Origin: Nitrospira sp.
Lineage (GTDB): Bacteria; Nitrospirota; Nitrospiria; Nitrospirales; Nitrospiraceae
Reading direction: 5' to 3'
DNA: 64,000 bases
NCBI GenBank assembly: GCA_024760545.1
Contig: CP060501.1
Coordinates: forward strand, 3,612,036-3,676,035
In this document: positions 7,731 through 16,308 of the stretch, in pieces
Numbering within the stretch: the stretch's first letter is position 1
Layout: each line of letters opens with the position of its first letter
Translations under genes and position numbers: made by a program
Notes under the pieces: generated by a model
What the model saw: the letters and a program-made list of their open reading frames with translations, nothing else
The model's database searches: none
What the model was told of the DNA's origin: nothing

Positions 7731-8585
7731 ATGTTCAAGATCAAAAAGAAAGCCGAAAAGCCGAAACGCGCGGTGCTCTATAACATCGTCGAAGACTATT
7801 CCGAGTTCGACGCACCGGGGAATGTGACCGTCTGTGCTATGACCGAGGCGGAGAATATATCGGTTCATGCGAAGATCCTCGCGGAAAGCTATGACGTGCC
7901 GCTTGAGACGATGACGACCTTGCTGACAGAAGGCGGAGTCTACGTGTACCCGGGGGAGGGCGGCATTCTCACACGCGGGTTGTTTGCCTGCTGGATTGAT
8001 CCTTCCGGGCAAGCGCCGAAGCAAACGTGGACGTTAGACCTTATGCAATTCGCCGAGGCAGAGCGATCGGTTCGAACCGGTGTGGTTCCGCTGCTTGATG
8101 CGGCGCTAGAGGTCTTTCGGAAGACGTTGCCGGGCGAGCTGAAAGCCAAGCTGGAGCAGAAGAATTTGGGGCTGGATTACCGGACATTGGATCGCGCTGT
8201 CGCCAAAGGCGGCGGCATCAAATATATCGATTTCCGGAAGGACTGGTCACCGCATTTCAAGCGGCTTTGTATCATGCCGGACGGACGGCTGGTCGAGACC
8301 GGGGGCATACAGGAGTTTGCCGCGCTTCACGGCATCATGCTGGCTCAGGCGAAGACGTTGATCGAACAAGGCGGTACGCTCGAAGTGAACGGTGAGGTGC
8401 TGGCCTGTCAGATTGTGAACGGTCAGCCGGCTGTCGCGCGGTTTAGCGCGAGGAACTATGCGAGGGCAAAGGAATTGGTCGCGTCGAAGGGACTGCACTT
8501 GCTGGATGCGCTGAGTGAGGTAGGATACGGCGATCCAGCCATGATGCGCGGTCTTGCACGGAAGGAACTGACAGGTCAACGATAG
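7731..8585 (+). CDS. Unrecognised 284-aa protein downstream of the SagB-like gene
   Basis: The protein is 284 aa with a Lys-rich N-terminus (MFKIKKKAEKPKR). It has no signal peptide or clear transmembrane helix. An internal Gly/Tyr/aromatic stretch (GGVYVYPGEGGILTRGLFACW) falls near residues 66-86, and later comes a basic, aromatic part (GGGIKYIDFRKDWSPHF). I recognise no catalytic motif or family. It lies 57 bases after the SagB-like gene on the same strand and may work with it, but this is an inference from position only. Confidence 0.7.
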   Translation: MFKIKKKAEKPKRAVLYNIVEDYSEFDAPGNVTVCAMTEAENISVHAKILAESYDVPLETMTTLLTEGGVYVYPGEGGILTRGLFACWIDPSGQAPKQTWTLDLMQFAEAERSVRTGVVPLLDAALEVFRKTLPGELKAKLEQKNLGLDYRTLDRAVAKGGGIKYIDFRKDWSPHFKRLCIMPDGRLVETGGIQEFAALHGIMLAQAKTLIEQGGTLEVNGEVLACQIVNGQPAVARFSARNYARAKELVASKGLHLLDALSEVGYGDPAMMRGLARKELTGQR

Positions 8586-8617
8586 CTCGGAGTCGAGTGT
8601 GTCCGCGTGAACCCGAT

Positions 8618-8983
8618 TCAACCGACGGCGAGTTCTTCGTTCACCGCTTCAACCAGTTTGTTGATGTCGAACGGTTTTTCGAAGGTGCGGCGGGCGCCGA
8701 AGAGTTTCGCGACATCCAAGAAGTTGTGATCACCTTGCGCCCCCGTGATGGCAATCACTTTGGCGTCGAGATACTCTCGAGTGAGCTGAAGAGTTGCTTC
8801 AAGGCCGTCCGTCTCCGGCATCAATAAGTCCATGATCACGAGATCGACGGCTTCTTGCTGATAGAGGGTGAGCCCTTTTTGGCCATCTTCTGCCTCAAAT
8901 ACACGATGACCCGCCTTCACCAGGACTTCTTTGAGCAGCCCCCGGATGGATGGTTCGTCGTCGATGACCAGGATATTTGCCAT
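8618..8983 (-). CDS. Single-domain response regulator (CheY-like receiver)
   Basis: From the ATG at 8983 (MANILVIDDEPS) the protein is 121 aa, a lone receiver domain. The acidic pair is D8-D9 (VIDDE), the phospho-acceptor is D52 (VIMDLLMPETDG), the Thr switch is in VIAITGA, and the conserved Lys is in FEKPFD. It would receive phosphate from an unlinked sensor kinase and signal by protein contact, because no output domain is attached. No histidine kinase lies nearby. The much longer ORF upstream of this start carries unrelated sequence. Confidence 0.9.
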   Translation of the reverse strand: MANILVIDDEPSIRGLLKEVLVKAGHRVFEAEDGQKGLTLYQQEAVDLVIMDLLMPETDGLEATLQLTREYLDAKVIAITGAQGDHNFLDVAKLFGARRTFEKPFDINKLVEAVNEELAVG

Positions 8984-9327
8984 AAGATACTCTAAGGACT
9001 TTCGCTGGATCTTACCTGGGGATTCCTGACGCTGTCTAGAAATAAAAGGATATTTGAGATACGTGCAAAGGGGGTAAATGCGATGGGGCCAATCAGCCTC
9101 ATGAATCATGGCCGCTGCCCTGTAGGTTGATATCGGTTTCACTGATCGACAATCGAATGATGTTTCATCTGACGGTAAACCGAATAAGATGTAACCCAAG
9201 AAAAAGAAAGAATTTTTGGTTGACCGACTTTCTGATTTTTGTTACAAGCGTGAAGCCTCAGTCTTTCATCACAATGTATTTTCTTGCACATTGATTTCGA
9301 CCTGTGCTGTCCAGTAGGGAGGTCTCA
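8984..9327. other. Divergent intergenic region (344 bp)
   Basis: No gene is seen here. The region separates the minus-strand receiver gene from the plus-strand DUF882 gene. It holds the plus-strand promoter candidate at 9220-9248 and A/T-rich stretches around 9200-9245. I found no convincing promoter for the receiver gene and no sigma-54 GG-GC pair. Confidence 0.6.
9220..9248 (+). promoter_or_regulatory. Sigma-70-like promoter for the DUF882 gene
   Basis: TTGACC (9220-9225) and TACAAG (9243-9248) are separated by 17 bp, a 5/6 and a 4/6 match to consensus. The implied start of transcription is about 70-75 nt before the GTG at 9328. Confidence 0.5.
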
Positions 9328-9900
9328 GTGAATAGTGCCGATCAGTCGACATGGGCATGGACCCGCCGAGCATTTCTTCATGTATCTCTGGTAGGAACTC
9401 TCTTGCTGAGTGGGCGGCTGGTTGGTCCCCAGCCTGCGCAGGCTCGGGAACTGCCTGAGGGAAAGCTCACCTTGGTCAACGCATGGACAAATGAGAGGTT
9501 GGATGTGACCTACCGTGACGAAGCGGGCGCCTATGATCTTGCGGCGCTTGACGATGTGAATCATATCCTGCGCTGTCATTACACCGGCGAAGTCGCGGCC
9601 ATGGATGTGCGCGTGCTCGAGCACGTGAATTTGGTGCAGAAGAAACTCGGCGGTCAGCGAGAGATCCATGTCATTTCAGGCTTTCGGTCTCCCGAGTACA
9701 ACGCCATGTTGGTTCGAACCGGCCGGCGTGCCGCTCGAAACAGTCTGCATATGCAGGGGCAGGCGATCGATCTTCTGATCCCTGGAGTCCGTCCGAAGCA
9801 GCTTCGCCAAGCAGCGCTCGAATTGCAGTACGGCGGAGTCGGCTATTATAAGCGTTCTAGTTACGTGCATTTGGATTCCGGTCCATTCCGGCATTGGTAA
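9328..9900 (+). CDS. Tat-exported DUF882/YcbK-like murein peptidase (M15 fold)
   Basis: I choose the GTG at 9328 because GGGAGG lies five bases before it; another GTG at 9304 would add eight residues. The 190-aa product has a twin-arginine signal (WTRRAFLHVSLVG) followed by a hydrophobic stretch and an Ala-x-Ala-like cleavage area. The mature domain holds the metallopeptidase M15 motifs SLHMQGQAIDL (HxxGxAxD) and YVHLDSG near the end. DUF882 proteins are predicted zinc-dependent murein endopeptidases of the periplasm. Tat export would allow folding with metal in the cytoplasm. The gene stands alone. Confidence 0.85.
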   Translation: MNSADQSTWAWTRRAFLHVSLVGTLLLSGRLVGPQPAQARELPEGKLTLVNAWTNERLDVTYRDEAGAYDLAALDDVNHILRCHYTGEVAAMDVRVLEHVNLVQKKLGGQREIHVISGFRSPEYNAMLVRTGRRAARNSLHMQGQAIDLLIPGVRPKQLRQAALELQYGGVGYYKRSSYVHLDSGPFRHW

Positions 9901-9997
9901 TTTCCAGCCGCATCCCTTCAAGAGACATTTCACATCCCTGGTAGCGGACGTTGTTAGGTTCTGGAATCGGATGATGCCGAGTCCCGGCAGTGATTTG

Positions 9998-12208
9998 CTA
10001 TGACTGTCGCTTCAACAACAGGATGGACAGAGGGGGGAGTGTGACGGTCAATGAGTACGGAAAACCATGACTCGGGGTTGCGGCCGCCTGCACACCGCCG
10101 TCGTTTCCGATATTGCTGCCGCCATAGGCGACGCCGTTTGTGTTGAGCAGTTCCCGATACCAACCGGGTTCAGGAACTCCGATGCGATAGCCGTGACGAG
10201 GGACCGGTGTGAAGTTGCATAGGCAAACGATGGCCGCTTCCGTGCTTTTTGCCTTTCGGAGGTAGGCGATGACGGAATTGTCGGCGTCGCTGAAGTCGAT
10301 CCACTGAAATCCGTTCCAGTCAAAGTCGACTTCGTGCAGCGCCGGTTCTTCGCGATAGATCCGGTTCAAGTCGCGAATCAAACGTTGCAGCCCGCGATGC
10401 GGATCATAGTTACAGAGATGCCAATCCAAACTCGTATCATGATTCCATTCGTGCCACTGGCCGAACTCTCCGCCCATAAACAGCATTTTCTTGCCGGGAT
10501 GGGTATACATATATCCATAGAGCAGCCGAAGATTCGCAAAACGCTGCCAGGCATCGCCGGGCATTTTGTCGAGCAACGTGCGCTTGCCGTGGACCACTTC
10601 GTCATGAGAGAGGGCAAGGATGAAATTCTCACTGAAGGCGTAGAGAAGGCCGAAGGTGATTTGGTTCTGATGGAACCGCCGGTAAATCGGGTCGTGCTGA
10701 AAAAATGTCAACATGTCGTGCATCCACCCCATGTTCCATTTGAAGGTAAACCCGAGCCCTCCCGTATAGGTTGGTCGAGACACACCGGGCCACGCCGTGG
10801 ATTCTTCCGCGATGGTGACGGCTCCTGGAAAATCCCGGTGGATCAGGACATTGAGTTCTTTCAAGAGTGAGACGGCCCCGAGGTTCTCCTTGCCGCCGAA
10901 CTCATTCGGAATCCATTCGTCTGCCTTTCGGCCGTAGTCGAGATAGAGCATTGACGCCACGGCGTCTACGCGCAACCCATCGATGTGATACTTGTCCAGC
11001 CAGAAGAGCGCGCTGTTTAAGAGGAAGGTGCGGACCTCGACTCGGTCGTAATTGAAAATACGGCTGTGCCAATCGGGGTGGTAGCCGAGACGCGGATCGG
11101 CATGGTCGTAGAGATGCGTGCCGTCGAACAGTGCCAATCCATGCGCATCGTCCGGAAAGTGCGCCGGCGCCCAGTCCATGATCACACCGAGGCCGGCTTG
11201 ATGAGCGGCATCCACGAATGCCATAAATCCCTCAGGATCACCGTACCGGCTGGTGGCGGCAAAGTAACCGGTCGCTTGGTAGCCCCATGATCCATCGAAC
11301 GGGTGTTCCGTCACCGGCATGAGCTCAAGGTGCGTGTATCCGAGATCCTGCGCATAAGGGATCAGCCTGTCCGCGAGCTCTCGATAGGTCAACCACCGAT
11401 TGTTCTCCTCGGGAACGCGCATCCAAGACCCCAAATGAACCTCGTAGATTGAGAGGGGAGATGTCAGCGCATCCCATTTCGACCGAGCAGCCATCCACGC
11501 GTCGTCGTGCCAGGTGTAGGTGGACAGATCGTGAACGATCGAGGCAGTGCGCGGACGGAGTTCACCGGCGAAGGCATACGGATCGGCTTTCAGTAACAGC
11601 ATGTCGTGCTGCCGCGACCGGATTTCATACTTGTAGATGGTGCCCTCCGGCAGATCAGGAATGAAGAGCTCCCAGAGACCGGTGGCGCCGCGACCCATCA
11701 TGGGGTGGCGGAGGCCATCCCATCCATTGAAGTCGCCGACGATGCTCACACGGACGGCATTGGGAGCCCACACGACAAAGTGAACTCCGCGGACCCCGCC
11801 GACAGTGCGGATATGAGCGCCGAGACTTTCATAGGCCTTATACAGCGTTCCGTTGGCGAACAGGTGCAGTTCGAAATCCGTCAAGAGGGGGGAAAAGGCA
11901 TAGGGATCGTGAATTTCAGTCGCGGTACCGTCGTGGAGAGTGATTCGTAGCCGGTAGGACGGCACTTGGGTTTCCCCCGCAAGAAGCGCCTCAAACAGGC
12001 CGGCTTCATGGAGACGAGTCATGCGCCACAGAGCGGAGTCCGATACCACCTCGACCTCCTTCACGTCCGGGAGCCAGGCGCGGATGATGACACAAGGGCG
12101 GCCGTCGATCGTTACGGCATGCGGACCGAGGATGTTGCGGGGATTCCAGTGCGTGCCCGCAAGGAGGAGATCGAGATCGTCTTGTTGAAAGGTCATTGGA
12201 AGCGGCAT
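9998..12208 (-). CDS. glgB: 1,4-alpha-glucan branching enzyme
   Basis: The 736-aa protein is the normal size for GlgB. It has two N-terminal CBM48-like parts (the second near GVHFVVWAPNAVRVSIVGDFNGWDG) and a GH13 catalytic domain. Visible GH13 motifs are MDWAPAHFP, GLRVDAVASMLYLDY (nucleophile Asp about 412), IAEESTAWP (acid Glu about 467) and LSHDEVVHGK. It makes alpha-1,6 branches in glycogen. Glycogen synthase glgA is in this window but 32 kb away on the other strand, so the pathway genes are scattered. It is divergent from the permease gene. Confidence 0.97.
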   Translation of the reverse strand: MPLPMTFQQDDLDLLLAGTHWNPRNILGPHAVTIDGRPCVIIRAWLPDVKEVEVVSDSALWRMTRLHEAGLFEALLAGETQVPSYRLRITLHDGTATEIHDPYAFSPLLTDFELHLFANGTLYKAYESLGAHIRTVGGVRGVHFVVWAPNAVRVSIVGDFNGWDGLRHPMMGRGATGLWELFIPDLPEGTIYKYEIRSRQHDMLLLKADPYAFAGELRPRTASIVHDLSTYTWHDDAWMAARSKWDALTSPLSIYEVHLGSWMRVPEENNRWLTYRELADRLIPYAQDLGYTHLELMPVTEHPFDGSWGYQATGYFAATSRYGDPEGFMAFVDAAHQAGLGVIMDWAPAHFPDDAHGLALFDGTHLYDHADPRLGYHPDWHSRIFNYDRVEVRTFLLNSALFWLDKYHIDGLRVDAVASMLYLDYGRKADEWIPNEFGGKENLGAVSLLKELNVLIHRDFPGAVTIAEESTAWPGVSRPTYTGGLGFTFKWNMGWMHDMLTFFQHDPIYRRFHQNQITFGLLYAFSENFILALSHDEVVHGKRTLLDKMPGDAWQRFANLRLLYGYMYTHPGKKMLFMGGEFGQWHEWNHDTSLDWHLCNYDPHRGLQRLIRDLNRIYREEPALHEVDFDWNGFQWIDFSDADNSVIAYLRKAKSTEAAIVCLCNFTPVPRHGYRIGVPEPGWYRELLNTNGVAYGGSNIGNDGGVQAAATPSHGFPYSLTVTLPPLSILLLKRQS

Positions 12209-12297
12209 GGCTCTATCCTAATGGCTGCGTGTTCGATTAGGAAGGAGAAAATGTTCTCGGCGGTGTCGGCTGAACGACCGGAAAGACGACTCTCATT

Positions 12298-12326
12298 GCA
12301 TTATCGCGGATGCCCCCCGATAATGC
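12298..12326. promoter_or_regulatory. 9-bp inverted repeat with embedded -10 upstream of the permease
   Basis: GCATTATCG and CGATAATGC are perfect inverted repeats around an 11-nt loop. The right arm holds GATAAT (12319-12324) and, 17 bp before it, TTGCAT (12296-12301) could be a weak -35. The element starts about 58 bp before the permease start, so an operator overlapping the promoter fits better than a terminator. It lies between the divergent glgB and permease genes and could affect both. Confidence 0.45.
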
Positions 12327-12355
12327 GCTGATTTTAGTCGGTCACGAGGAGTTGA

Positions 12356-13696
12356 ATGTCATCTCTCACTGTAGCTCTTCTCATCTTCAGCGTCTGCTAC
12401 CTGCTGATCGTCACGGAGCGGATCCACAAGACGATTGTGGCGCTGTCCGGCGCGGCGTTGATGATCGTGTTCGGCGTCGTGTCGCAAGAGGAGGCGTTTT
12501 ATTCCCATGAATTCGGTGTCGATTATAATGTCGTTTTTCTGCTGATCGGCATGATGGTGATCGTCAATATTGTACGGGAGTCGGGTCTCTTCGAAGTCTT
12601 GGCCATTTGGGCGGCGCAGCGCGCGGACGCAAAACCGTTTCGCTTACTGGTCCTGCTGGCTCTGTTGACGGCCGGGCAATCGGCCATGCTCGATAACGTC
12701 ACCACCGTCCTGCTTATGGCGCCGGTTACGTTGGCGATTACAAAACGGTTGGAGCTCAATCCGATCCCATTCCTGTTAACCGAAGCCCTCGCCTCCAATA
12801 TTGGCGGAACGGCGACGCTCGTCGGCGATCCACCCAATATCATGATCGCCAGCAAAGCGGAGCTCAGCTATCTGGATTTTTTGCTGGCCATGGGGCCGAT
12901 TGCGATTCTTATCATGGCGGTCTTCGTGGGTGCGTTGTGGCTCATCTTTGGACGATCGATGACGGTCGAGCCCCGTCTGCGGGAAGCCATTCTCTCGCTG
13001 AGCTCACGAGAAGCCGTGCCGGATCGCGCCTTCTTGAACCGCTGTCTATTCTTGCTGGTGGTCGTCAACGTCGGATTTTGCGTTCACTCGCTCATTCATC
13101 TGGAGCCGGCCACGATCGCGCTCCTGGGTGCGAGTTCATTTATGTTGATCGGTCATGCCCGGCGGAAGGCGGATGATGCCGAAGAGTTGACGTATCTGGC
13201 GGAAGTGGAGTGGAAAACCATCTTTTTTTTCATCGGATTGTTTATTCTGGTCGGCGGACTAGTCAAAGTGGGTGTCATCCGGTATCTGGCCGATCAACTG
13301 GTGGCGGTGACGAGGGGCAACCTCACCGGGTCCACGATGGCAGTCCTGTGGGGGTCGGCGATACTCTCCGCCGTTGTGGACAATATCCCCTATGTCGCCG
13401 CCATGAATCCGCTCATCGTCGATCTCGCCAGGTCATTGCACCCCGAGATCTCCGATTACGCGACCTTGGTCCATCAACCGGATATCATTCCACTCTGGTG
13501 GGCCCTGGCCTTGGGGGCTTGTTTGGGAGGAAACGGGACCATCATCGGCGCGAGTGCCAACGTCGTGATTGTGGACATCGCACGCAAGGCCGGCTATCGG
13601 ATTACCTTCTGGCAGTTCTTCAAGTTCGGATTTCCCGTCATGGTCGGATCGGTCGCGCTGAGCGCGCTCTACCTCTGGCTTGTGTTTCTGCGCTAA
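12356..13696 (+). CDS. ArsB/NhaD-family ion permease
   Basis: The 446-aa protein has about eleven hydrophobic helices. The family signatures are clear: SAMLDNVTTVLLMAPVT, then ASNIGGTATLVGDPPNIMIAS, and in the second half SAVVDNIPYVAAMNPLI and GACLGGNGTIIGASANV. These paired motifs mark the inverted-repeat substrate/ion sites of the IT superfamily (ArsB arsenite, NhaD sodium/proton, and CitMHS/P-protein types). Substrate cannot be fixed from sequence. No arsR or arsC lies nearby, so Na+/H+ antiport or an organic anion is as likely as arsenite. It converges with the DUF4403 gene with six bases between the stops. Confidence 0.9.
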   Translation: MSSLTVALLIFSVCYLLIVTERIHKTIVALSGAALMIVFGVVSQEEAFYSHEFGVDYNVVFLLIGMMVIVNIVRESGLFEVLAIWAAQRADAKPFRLLVLLALLTAGQSAMLDNVTTVLLMAPVTLAITKRLELNPIPFLLTEALASNIGGTATLVGDPPNIMIASKAELSYLDFLLAMGPIAILIMAVFVGALWLIFGRSMTVEPRLREAILSLSSREAVPDRAFLNRCLFLLVVVNVGFCVHSLIHLEPATIALLGASSFMLIGHARRKADDAEELTYLAEVEWKTIFFFIGLFILVGGLVKVGVIRYLADQLVAVTRGNLTGSTMAVLWGSAILSAVVDNIPYVAAMNPLIVDLARSLHPEISDYATLVHQPDIIPLWWALALGACLGGNGTIIGASANVVIVDIARKAGYRITFWQFFKFGFPVMVGSVALSALYLWLVFLR

Positions 13697-13702
13697 GGTA
13701 AT

Positions 13703-15238
13703 TTACTGCTTGCCATTAGCCTTCAGGTTAAGTGATCCGTCACTCATCACTCGAACGAACAGCGCGTTCACGTCGGCGAATACGCCGATACCTTGCACCG
13801 ACTGGACCGTCCCCTGCAGGGAGAGCGTCTGACTGATTGAACGATTCAGTGCCATTCGAAGCAGGCCTTGCATGCGTTCGATTGCCGGAGACACGCCGAG
13901 TAAGGTTTCAGCCGTGACGAGATCTCTGAACGAGTAGGCAAGCCAATCGGGGCCTTCCTTTGTGAGCAACTGTTCGGAATCGCGGTCCAAGCGGAGGCCA
14001 CCGATTTGGATAGACTGTGTCAAGATGTTCATTTCAGGCTTTCCCACGAAATACAAGTGGCCGGTCGCATCTCCCTCAAACACTATCCGCAGGACCACTT
14101 GGTTGCCACCACGGCCCAAAATGGCCGCATCAGAGATCTGAACGAATTCCCCTTTCATGGCGACACGTTTTCCCTTCAACCGCGCTGCAAGTGATTTGGA
14201 CAGCGAGGGATAGTCCAGCGGGATGTCAGCGACGACGTGGAATCCAGTGGGAGTGAGGCGATTCGCAAGCGTTGTGGGAAGTGTGCCATACAACTGGGCA
14301 TCGGCGGCACCGTGGAATCCGGTAGAAGTGGGTGGAGTGTCGAGTGGAGGAAGGGCTGCACCTCCAGAAGGTGGTTCCGGGCCGAAGACGATGACCGGTT
14401 TCGCGGTGATGTGGATGGTGTCATCGACAATGGGGCCGGTCCCCGAAAAGCCACTATGTCCGACTTTGTCGATATTGAACTGGAGCCAGGCATTCGGTTC
14501 TAACTGGATGGGGTGGTGCAGTGTATTCCACACATCTTCCACGTGAGATTTGACTGTCAGCGCATTGATGCGGGTGACCGCTCGGCTAAGTCCTCCTCGA
14601 ACGATGTCTGCCAGCCTCTGTTTCACTTCCTGAGTCACGTCAAGATCGGCGACTCGAATCTGGCATGGATCACTGGTGTTCACTGTCACGCTGGCGACCG
14701 ATGCGGATAGACCATAGGTCGGAGTCAGCTCAGTCGCAATACTCCCATGCAGTGTGGCCCTTCGTGGCCATTCACTGCCATCGCCACAGTACAGCGAATT
14801 CGCTCCAATTTTATATCGAATGGCGGTGCCGACAAATATGTGGGAGCTGGAGAGTTCGATCCCTTTCCACCAATCACGGAGAACTATGCCCGAAGGTGTG
14901 CCGTTGGCTTGCTGAGCGCCCGAAGGTGCCATCGTAAAATCATCTCGCTCCGCATAGTATTTGAATTCAGTGCCCTTGGGATGCTTGATGACGCTCGTCC
15001 AATGGTCGAATTTCTTCGGGATCACGCCGTCATCGTTGGCAGCAGTGAGAAACGGTGACAGGTCGACATGGACAGGAACGCTGATACTGGATTCTGTCGA
15101 CGGAGAGAGGGGGTTCGGGATTGCCGGCAGTAGCGTCGGCGCCGGTGGACGAACGACATACTGCTTGGCGAGACAACCCGTTAACGGCAGCAACAAGGAT
15201 AAGACGACGAGAGCCTTGCCTATGGGTCTGGAAAACAT
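13703..15238 (-). CDS. DUF4403-family lipoprotein
   Basis: The 511-aa protein begins with a signal peptide ending in the lipobox LTGCLAK (Cys about 22). It then carries SSISVPVHVDLSPFL and a repeated arrangement of beta-rich segments that I recognise as DUF4403. Two halves look related, fitting a tandem lipid-binding-like fold. A Pro/Gly-rich linker (EPPSGGAALPPLDTPPTST) separates parts near residues 280-300. The protein is probably anchored in the periplasm or outer membrane. Its role is unknown. Confidence 0.8.
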   Translation of the reverse strand: MFSRPIGKALVVLSLLLPLTGCLAKQYVVRPPAPTLLPAIPNPLSPSTESSISVPVHVDLSPFLTAANDDGVIPKKFDHWTSVIKHPKGTEFKYYAERDDFTMAPSGAQQANGTPSGIVLRDWWKGIELSSSHIFVGTAIRYKIGANSLYCGDGSEWPRRATLHGSIATELTPTYGLSASVASVTVNTSDPCQIRVADLDVTQEVKQRLADIVRGGLSRAVTRINALTVKSHVEDVWNTLHHPIQLEPNAWLQFNIDKVGHSGFSGTGPIVDDTIHITAKPVIVFGPEPPSGGAALPPLDTPPTSTGFHGAADAQLYGTLPTTLANRLTPTGFHVVADIPLDYPSLSKSLAARLKGKRVAMKGEFVQISDAAILGRGGNQVVLRIVFEGDATGHLYFVGKPEMNILTQSIQIGGLRLDRDSEQLLTKEGPDWLAYSFRDLVTAETLLGVSPAIERMQGLLRMALNRSISQTLSLQGTVQSVQGIGVFADVNALFVRVMSDGSLNLKANGKQ

Positions 15239-15480
15239 CTGCTTTCCCCCTTTAGATAGTTGCTGATAGTGAGGTGCGTGGCTTCAACCCGCCTCAAGCC
15301 TATGAAAAGTGAGTCTAGGTGATGAAGAGACGGGGGCTAGGATACCAGAAACACGCTATTGTTTGTCAGGTCCAAAATAGCGGTCACAGAATTCGAGTTC
15401 TATAAATACCAGAGCTACTTGGCCGTGATCGAGGGGGCGCAGGGATTTCCAAGGAGCAAGATAGGGCGGATAGACTTGCG

Positions 15481-15903
15481 TTACGGTGTTTGATCCTTTT
15501 TCAGATGGTCGCAAGCGATTTCCCAAAGGGCTTGATTGAGCGTTTGTGATTCGATCGGTTGCCACTGATCGTTCGAGATGTACCCCGACATGGCCGTACC
15601 TGTCGCCATATGCCCGTAATGTTCCACGAATGACAGTGACCGGACGCGCCGGTTCACGCAGTCGAACTGTTTGCGGGCGGTGGTGGATAGGAACCGCGGC
15701 GTCCCGACATAGTTGCCTTGCATCCATTTGTAGTCGATCAGTTGCCAAATCGTCATGAGATTCCCGTCGCGTTGGAGGTTGGCTGAGTCCACGTACACCG
15801 TTTGCAAGCCCGGTGAAAAATAGTCACGCTCCACCACCGTCCATTCAGCAAAGACAACGGTCGAGGTCAGCATGAGTAGGGTTATGACCAGGAACGGTTT
15901 CAT
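15481..15903 (-). CDS. Surface-adhesin protein E-like exported protein
   Basis: The 140-aa protein has a clean signal peptide cleaved after VVFA. The mature part begins EWTVVERDYF and shows VYVDSANLQRDGNLMTIWQL, then TTARKQFDCVNRRVRSL and ALWEIACD. This is the pattern of the surface-adhesin protein E family (PF16747), with two cysteines likely to pair. In Haemophilus, protein E binds host proteins; in environmental bacteria the domain is common and its role is unclear. I use it as a structural label only. Confidence 0.75.
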   Translation of the reverse strand: MKPFLVITLLMLTSTVVFAEWTVVERDYFSPGLQTVYVDSANLQRDGNLMTIWQLIDYKWMQGNYVGTPRFLSTTARKQFDCVNRRVRSLSFVEHYGHMATGTAMSGYISNDQWQPIESQTLNQALWEIACDHLKKDQTP

Positions 15904-15967
15904 GAATCGTCTTTCAACAGCGCTTCGCTCTCATGAAATTGAACCGATCTCTCACATTTTAGCGATC

Positions 15968-16270
15968 TCAGTCATACCCATATAGCCAATGCGTCGCGGA
16001 GGAAGAAATATTTTTGACGGAATGGCGGATCCCTTTGGGAATAAACACCTCGTCGCCCGGTTCCGCGATGATGTCTTCTTTATCGATGATCAACCTGAGT
16101 TTTCCCGCCACAACGGTCACGAGCTCGTTCGTGGCATGGACGAAACCATTCCACTCGCGTCCGGGTGGGTCGATGAACACATCACAGGAGTAACCTCGCC
16201 GGCGCCAGTCTTGAGCCACCTGGTCACGGTCGAGAGGTATCGGGAATTTCTGACGGGTGAGATAAGACAT
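15968..16270 (-). CDS. Cupin-domain protein
   Basis: The 100-aa protein is one small cupin barrel. Motif 1 is seen around HATNELVTVVAGKLRLII, with the double-stranded core ending GDEVFIPKGIRHSVKN, where the His of motif 2 lies. Two metal ligands are present, and motif 1 has the looser form with only His and Glu. Its substrate is unknown. The gene begins 38 bases after the stop of the 1255-aa SIR2 gene on the same strand, so it may be on that transcript. Confidence 0.8.
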   Translation of the reverse strand: MSYLTRQKFPIPLDRDQVAQDWRRRGYSCDVFIDPPGREWNGFVHATNELVTVVAGKLRLIIDKEDIIAEPGDEVFIPKGIRHSVKNISSSATHWLYGYD

Positions 16271-16308
16271 CGGGCAAAAGTTAAGGGCGGTTTCAGCTGC
16301 TCTGCCCT

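Noticed and set aside
15356-15748. 130-codon minus-strand frame overlapping the adhesin-E-like gene
   Set aside because: It is in another frame of a well-supported gene with a signal peptide, and its product is Arg/Pro-rich without motifs.
16271-16308. Terminator between the 1255-aa SIR2 gene and the cupin gene
   Set aside because: AAGGGC/GCCCTT can pair across a 15-nt loop, but the stem is short and has no U-run, so I do not call it.
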